Shown piece after piece: positions 5,934 to 6,123 of a stretch of 6,123 nucleotides of DNA. Numbering within the stretch: position 1 is the first letter of the stretch; every line of letters begins with the position of its first letter. The DNA lies in contig JAFABD010000229.1 of NCBI GenBank assembly GCA_023426225.1, forward strand, positions 1 to 6,123, read 5' to 3'. The notes beneath the pieces were generated by a model, which did no database searches, was not told the origin of the DNA, and saw only the letters and a program-made list of their open reading frames with translations. Position numbers and translations under genes: made by a program. This DNA is from Pseudomonadota bacterium (GTDB taxonomy: Bacteria > Pseudomonadota > Alphaproteobacteria > Sphingomonadales > Sphingomonadaceae).

Positions 5934-6123
5934 CACCGCACCTCCCGCCGGATCTGCGCGAGCCGGTCGAGCGCGCGCGCGATCACCGGACCGCCGCAAT
6001 TGACCAGCGTGCGGTCGAAGCGCGCCTGGACGACGGGTGCCCCCGATCGTGCGACCGCCCATTCGCGCAGCGCCGCCGCGCGCGACCCGGCGGCGCGCCC
6101 GGGCGGCTCGGGCGCCATCATCA
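5933..6123 (-). CDS. C-terminal end of a periplasmic substrate-binding protein of the importer, 5'-truncated
   Basis: Only about 62 C-terminal residues are visible; the start, signal peptide and most of the binding domain lie beyond the right edge. Identification rests on context and on the tail. FDRTLVNCGGPVIARALDRLA (35-55 of the visible part, approximate) resembles the final strand and long helix that close helical-backbone metal-receptor proteins of the BtuF/FhuD/HemT type, which often end in a GP-containing turn followed by an AL..LA helix. The stop TGA overlaps the permease ATG by one base, so the two are translated together. If correct, it captures iron-siderophore, haem or cobalamin in the periplasm and hands it to the permease. 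The short length keeps confidence moderate; an unrelated upstream gene is possible. Confidence 0.68.
   Translation of the reverse strand, partial: MMAPEPPGRAAGSRAAALREWAVARSGAPVVQARFDRTLVNCGGPVIARALDRLAQIRREVR

Overview
The window is GC-rich chromosomal DNA, by eye well over 60% G+C, with all recognisable genes on the minus strand. Protein motifs, base composition and gene grouping suit an alphaproteobacterium, most likely a sphingomonad-type organism. That placement is inferred from general resemblance and was not tested with a search.

Right part (about 6123 down to 4183, read on the minus strand): the 3' end of an ABC importer operon. It holds the C-terminal end of a periplasmic substrate-binding protein (cut by the window edge), a FecCD/BtuC-type permease and a FecE/BtuD-type ATPase. 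The three genes overlap (TGATG junction, then a 10-base overlap), so they are almost certainly co-transcribed and translationally coupled. The importer belongs to the iron-siderophore/haem/cobalamin class; the substrate cannot be fixed from what is visible. A short GC-rich hairpin follows directly on the ATPase stop codon.

Middle (3885-4182): a 298-base non-coding gap with one AT-rich patch and a perfect 7-bp inverted repeat. It is the only likely place in the window for the promoter and leader of the next gene set.

Left part (3884 down to 1): four valine-catabolism genes in a row: isobutyryl-CoA dehydrogenase, 3-hydroxyisobutyryl-CoA hydrolase, enoyl-CoA hydratase and 3-hydroxyisobutyrate dehydrogenase (cut by the left edge). 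Together they convert isobutyryl-CoA through methacrylyl-CoA, 3-hydroxyisobutyryl-CoA and 3-hydroxyisobutyrate to methylmalonate semialdehyde. The next enzyme, methylmalonate-semialdehyde dehydrogenase (mmsA), is not in the window. Catalytic residues are intact in the three complete enzymes. The gaps between these genes are about 100-125 bases, GC-rich and able to fold; the most striking is a three-tier stem-loop at 606-659 just ahead of the last gene.

I see no tRNA, rRNA, CRISPR array, insertion sequence, phage gene or other mobile element, and no evidence of a new biological system. The content is ordinary metabolism and transport; the points worth a second look are the structured intergenic regions and the unresolved importer substrate.
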